A stretch of 64,000 nucleotides of DNA from Angiostrongylus vasorum (taxonomy: Eukaryota; Nematoda; Chromadorea; Rhabditida; Metastrongylidae). Each line of letters starts with the position of its first letter. The first letter of the stretch is position 1. Location: NCBI GenBank assembly GCA_018806985.1, contig JADANN010000453.1:1-64000 (forward strand), given 5' to 3'. Of this stretch, positions 58,701-64,000 are shown piece by piece. The notes under the pieces are model-generated. The model saw nothing but the letters and a program-made list of their open reading frames with translations, was not told the DNA's origin and made no database searches. Position numbers and translations under genes: made by a program.

Positions 58701-61700
58701 ATAAAAAGCTGCGCAAAATCCACCTCTGAAGCCAACAAATCCGCACAGAGTCCACCTCTGAGGCGAAAAAAAGCTGCACTCAATCCACCCTCTGAAGCCG
58801 AACCAGGCCGCACACAGTCCACCTCTGAGGCGAACCAAGCCCCGCACAGTCCTCATCTGAGGCGAACCAAGCCGCACACAGTCCGCCTCTGATGCGATAA
58901 AAGCTGCACACAATCCACCCTCTGAAGCCAACTAAGCCGCACACAGTCCACCTCTGAGGCGAACCAAGCCCCGCACAGTCCGCCTCTGAGGCGAACCAAG
59001 CCGCACACAGTCCGTCTCTGATGCGATAAAAAGCTGCGCACAATCCACCTCTGAAGCCGAACAAAGCCGCACACAGTCCACCTCTGAGGCGAAAAAAAGC
59101 TGCACACAATCCACCCCTGAAGCCAACTAAGCCCCACACAGTCCACATCTGAGGCGAACCAAGCCGCACACAGTCCGCCTCTGATGCGATAAAAGCTGCG
59201 CAAAATCCACCTCTGAAGCCAACAAATCCGCACAGAGTCCACCTCTGAGGCGAAAAAAGCTGCACACAATCCACCCTCTGAAGCCGAACCAAGCCGCACA
59301 CAGTCCACCTCTGAGGCGAACCAAGCCCCAGCACAGTCCACCTCTGAAGCGAACCAAGCCCCACACAGTCCACATCTGAGGCGAACCAAGCCCAGCACAG
59401 TCCACTTCTGAAGCGAACCAAGCCCCGCACAGTCCACATCTGAGGCGAACCAAGCCGCACACAGTCCGCCTCTGATGCGATAAAAAGCTGCACACAATCC
59501 ACCCCTGAAGCCAACTAAGCCCGCACACAGTCCACCTCTGAGGCGAACCAAGCCCCACACAGTCCTCATCTGAGGCGAACCAAGCCGCACACAGTCCGCC
59601 TCTGATGCGATAAAAGCTGCGCAAAATCCACCTCTGAAGCCAACAAATCCGCACAGAGTCCACCTCTGAGGCGAAAAAAGCTGCACTCAATCCACCTCTG
59701 AAGCCGAACCAGGCCGCACACAGTCCACCTCTGAGGCGAACCAAGCCCCGCACAGTCCACCTCTGAGGCGAACCAAGCCGCACACAGTCCGCCTCTGAGG
59801 CGAACCCAAAGCCGCACACAGTCCACCTCTGAGGCGAACAAAGCCGCACACAGTCCACCTCTGAGGCGAACCAAGCCCCGCACAGTCCACCTCTGAGGCG
59901 AACCAAGCCGCACACAGTCCGCCTCTGATGCGAAAAAAGCTGCACACAATCCACCCCTGAAGCCAACCAAGCCGCACACAGTCCGCCTCTGATGCGATAA
60001 AAAGCTGCACACAGTCCACCTCTGAAGCCAACTAAGCCGCACACAGTCCACCTCTGAGGCGAAAAAAGCTGCACACAATCCACCCCTGAAGCCAACCAAG
60101 CCCGCACACAGTCCACCTCTGAGGCGAACCAAGCCCCGCACAGTCCACCTCTGAGGCGAACCCAAGCCGCACACAGTCCGCCTCTGATGCGATAAAAGCT
60201 GCACACAAATCCACCTCTGAAGCCAACAAAGCCGCACACAGTCCACCTCTGAGGCGAAAAAAGCTGCACACAATCCACCCTCTGAAGCCAACCAAGCCCC
60301 ACACAGTCCACATCTGAGGCGAACCAAGCCCGCACACAGTCCACCTCTGAGGCGAACCAAGCCCCACACAGTCCACATCTGAGGCGAACCCAAGCCGCAC
60401 ACAGTCCGCCTCTGATGCGATAAAAGCTGCGCAAAATCCACCTCTGAAGCCAACAAATCCGCACAGAGTCCACCTCTGAGGCGAAAAAAAGCTGCACTCA
60501 ATCCACCTCTGAGCCGAACCAGGCCGCACACAGTCCACCTCTGAGGCGAACCAAGCCCCGCACAGTCCTCATCTGAGGCGAACCAAGCCGCACACAGTCC
60601 GTCTCTGATGCGATAAAAAGCTGCGCAAAATCCACCTCTGAAGCCAACAAATCCGCACAGAGTCCACCTCTGAGGCGAAAAAAGCTGCACTCAATCCACC
60701 TCTGAGCCGAACCAAGCCGCACACAGTCCACCTCTGAGGCGAACCAAGCCCGCACACAGTCCGCCTCTGAGGCGAACCAAGCCGCACACAGTCCACCTCT
60801 GATGCGAACAAAGCCGCACACAGTCCACCTCTGAAGCGAACCAAGCCCCGCACAGTCCACCTCTGAGGCGAACCAAGCCGCACACAGTCCACCTCTGATG
60901 CGATAAAAGCTGCACACAATCCACCTCTGAAGCCAACAAAGCCGCACACAGTCCACCTCTGAGGCGAAAAAAGCTGCACACAATCCACCCCTGAAGCCAA
61001 CCAAGCCCCACACAGTCCTCCTCTGAGGCGAACCCAGCCGCACACAGTCCGCCTCTGATGCGATAAAAAGCTGCGCAAAATCCACCTCTGAAGCCAACAA
61101 ATCCGCACAGAGTCCACCTCTGAGGCGAAAAAAGCTGCACTCAATCCACCTCTGAGCCGAACCAGGCCGCACACAGTCCACCTCTGAGGCGAACCAAGCC
61201 CCGCACAGTCCTCATCTGAGGCGAACCAAGCCGCACACAGTCCGTCTCTGATGCGATAAAAGCTGCGCAAAATCCACCTCTGAAGCCAACAAATCCGCAC
61301 AGAGTCCACCTCTGAGGCGAAAAAAGCTGCACACAATCCACCTCTGAGCCGAACCAAGCCGCACACAGTCCACCTCTGAGGCGAACCCAAGCCGCACACA
61401 GTCCGCCTCTGATGCGAACAAAGCCGCACACAGTCCACCTCTGAGGCGAACCAAGCCGCAGCACAGTCCACCTCTGAAGCGAACCAAGCCCCGCACAGTC
61501 CACATCTGAGGCGAACCAAGCCGCACACAGTCCGCCTCTGATGCGATAAAAAGCTGCACACAATCCACCCTCTGAAGCCAACTAAGCCGCACACAGTCCA
61601 CCTCTGAGGCGAAAAAAGCTGCACACAATCCACCTCTGAAGCCGAACCAAGCCGCACACAGTCCACCTCTGAGGCGAACCAAGCCCGCACACAGTCCGCC

Positions 61701-64000
61701 TCTGAGGCGAAACAAAAGCTGCACACAATCCACCCTCTGAAGCCAACTAAGCCGCACACAGTCCACCTCTGAGGCGAAAAAAAGCTGCACACAATCCACC
61801 CCTGAAGCCAACCAAGCCCCACACAGTCCACATCTGAGGCGAACCAAGCCCGCACACAGTCCGCCTCTGATGCGAACAAAGCTGCACACAGTCCACCCTC
61901 TGAAGCCAACCAAGCCGCACACAGTCCGCCTCTGATGCGATAAAAAGCTGCACACAAATCCACCTCTGAAGCCAACAAATCCGCACAGAGTCCACCTCTG
62001 AGGCGAAAAAAGCTGCACTCAATCCACCTCTGAGCCGAACCAAGCCGCACACAGTCCACCTCTGAGGCGAACCAAGCCCCGCACAGTCCTCATCTGAGGC
62101 GAACCAAGCCGCACACAGTCCGCCTCTGATGCGATAAAAAGCTGCGCAAAATCCACCTCTGAAGCCAACAAATCCGCACAGAGTCCACCTCTGAGGCGAA
62201 AAAAGCTGCACTCAATCCACCTCTGAGCCGAACCAGGCCGCACACAGTCCACCTCTGAGGCGAACCAAGCCCGCACACAGTCCACCTCTGAGGCGAACCA
62301 AGCCGCACACAGTCCGCCTCTGAGGCGAAACAAAGCTGCACACAATCCACCCTCTGAAGCGAACAAAGCCGCACACAGTCCACCTCTGAGGCGAACCAAG
62401 CCGCACACAGTCCACCTCTGAGGCGAACCAAGCCCCGCACAGTCCACATCTGAGGCGAACCAAGCCGCACACAGTCCGCCTCTGATGCGATAAAAGCTGC
62501 ACACAATCCACCCTCTGAAGCCGAACTAAGCCGCACACAGTCCACCTCTGAGGCGAAAAAAGCTGCACACAATCCACCCTCTGAAGCCAACTAAGCCGCA
62601 CACAGTCCACCTCTGAGGCGAACCCAAAGCCGCACACAGTCCACCCTCTGAGGCGAACCAAGCCGCACACAGTCCACCTCTGAGGCGAACCAAGCCCCGC
62701 ACAGTCCACATCTGAGGCGAACCAAGCCGCACACAGTCCGCCTCTGATGCGATAAAAAGCTGCGCACAATCCACCCTCTGAAGCCAACTAAGCCGCACAC
62801 AGTCCACCTCTGAGGCGAAAAAAGCTGCACACAATCCACCCTCTGAAGCCAACCAAGCCCCACACAGTCCACCTCTGAGGCGAACCAAGCCCGCACACAG
62901 TCCACCTCTGAGGCGAACCAAGCCCGCACACAGTCCACCTCTGAGGCGAACCCAAGCCGCACACAGTCCGCCTCTGATGCGATAAAAGCTGCACACAATC
63001 CACCTCTGAAGCCAACAAATCCGCACAGAGTCCACCTCTGAGGCGAAAAAAGCTGCACACAATCCACCTCTGAAGCCGAACTAAGCCGCACACAGTCCAC
63101 CTCTGAGGCGAACCAAGCCCCGCACAGTCCTCATCTGAGGCGAACCAAGCCGCACACAGTCCGCCTCTGATGCGATAAAAGCTGCGCAAAATCCACCTCT
63201 GAAGCCAACAAATCCGCACAGAGTCCACCTCTGAGGCGAAAAAAGCTGCACACAATCCACCTCTGAGCCGAACCAGGCCGCACACAGTCCACCTCTGAGG
63301 CGAACCAAGCCCCGCACAGTCCACATCTGAGGCGAACCAAGCCGCACACAGTCCGCCTCTGATGCGATAAAAAGCTGCACACAATCCACCCTCTGAAGCC
63401 AACTAAGCCCGCACACAGTCCACCTCTGAGGCGAACCAAGCCCCGCACAGTCCACCTCTGAGGCGAACCAAGCCGCACACAGTCCGCCTCTGATGCGAAA
63501 AAAGCTGCACACAATCCACCCTCTGAAGCCGAACCAAGCCGCACACAGTCCACCTCTGAGGCGAAAAAAGCTGCACACAATCCACCCTCTGAAGCCAACT
63601 AAGCCGCACACAGTCCACATCTGAGGCGAACCAAGCCGCACACAGTCCGCCTCTGATGCGATAAAAGCTGCGCACAAATCCACCTCTGAAGCCAACAAAT
63701 CCGCACAGAGTCCACCTCTGAGGCGAAAAAAGCTGCACTCAATCCACCTCTGAAGCCGAACCAAGCCGCACACAGTCCACCTCTGAGGCGAACCAAGCCC
63801 CACACAGTCCGCCTCTGAGGCGAACCAAGCCGCACACAGTCCACCTCTGAGGCGAACCAAGCCGCACACAGTCCACCTCTGAGGCGAACCAAGCCCCGCA
63901 CAGTCCACATCTGAGGCGAACCAAGCCGCACACAGTCCGGCTCTGATGCGATAAAAGCTGCACACAATCCACCCCTGAAGCCAACTAAGCCGCACACAGT

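Larger units (their letters stand above)
32789..64000. repeat. 32-bp satellite array with higher-order structure
   Basis: About 31.2 kb of head-to-tail 32-bp monomers, roughly 970 copies, continuing past the window end. The commonest monomer starts CCACCTCTGAGGCGAACC and ends GCCGCACACAGT. Many are 33 bp through an extra C or A in a short homopolymer. Distinct types recur: one with GATGCGATAAAAG and ending GCGCAAAAT, one with GAAGCCAACAAATCC ending CAGAGT, one with GGCGAAAAAAGC ending CACAAT, and one with CCACCCCTGAAGCC and AACTAAGCC. The canonical unit has about 9 A, 13 C, 7 G and 3 T, so the plus strand is strongly T-poor. There is no insertion of any other element along the whole array. 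Confidence 0.97.

Noticed and set aside
32738..63997. Dozens of long minus-strand ORFs (up to 567 codons) in cysteine/tryptophan-rich repeats
   Set aside because: They overlap in all three frames of the same satellite, use non-ATG starts in many cases, and exist because the plus strand lacks TTA, CTA and TCA. Frequent one-base length variants scramble the frame, which is not how a selected repeat protein looks.
32789..64000. CRISPR array
   Set aside because: The repeat length of 32 bp fits, but units abut head to tail with no unique spacers, and the context is eukaryotic.

Overview
The window reads as nuclear DNA of a nematode, most likely a strongylid (clade V: hookworm or lungworm type). 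The basis is short exons with T-rich TTTCAG/TTTTAG acceptors, split animal genes (RNA polymerase II subunit RPB4, an RNF14-type RING E3 ligase, an SLC19 folate/thiamine-type transporter), RTE-like non-LTR retrotransposon debris and many tRNA-headed SINE-like copies. The species cannot be fixed from sequence alone.

Layout. 1-4096 holds a dead RTE-type reverse transcriptase fragment, several SINE-like copies and a roughly 400-bp retroelement (called element C here). 4097-7624 is the most surprising part: on the minus strand lie a broken but clearly recognisable bacterial clpB, a bacterial-type tRNA-Leu(UAA) with its CCA end encoded, and a full-length but broken rpsD (ribosomal protein S4). The wording of the proteins is of the Rickettsiales (Wolbachia-like) kind, so I read the block as a fossil endosymbiont insertion in the nuclear genome. 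Element C cuts off the clpB fragment. 7979-11164 carries rpb-4 and, 271 bp downstream on the same strand, an RWD/RING gene. From 11.2 to 31.2 kb the sequence is mostly introns, unidentified exons on the plus strand and interspersed repeats. The last two exons of an SLC19-like transporter lie at 29781-31250, with a long (AT)n/(TG)n microsatellite in their intron.

32789-64000, nearly half of the window, is one uninterrupted satellite array. Its unit is 32 bp, and distinct monomer types recur in a fixed six-monomer, 192-bp higher-order order. It holds a 100-N assembly gap and runs off the window end. Its plus strand is poor in T, so the minus strand has almost no stop codons. The many long overlapping minus-strand ORFs there are a by-product of composition and not genes.

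Several frame breaks in otherwise good genes are single-base gains next to homopolymers (rpb-4 exon 3, the RTE fragment). Some of the apparent decay may therefore be assembly error and not biology.
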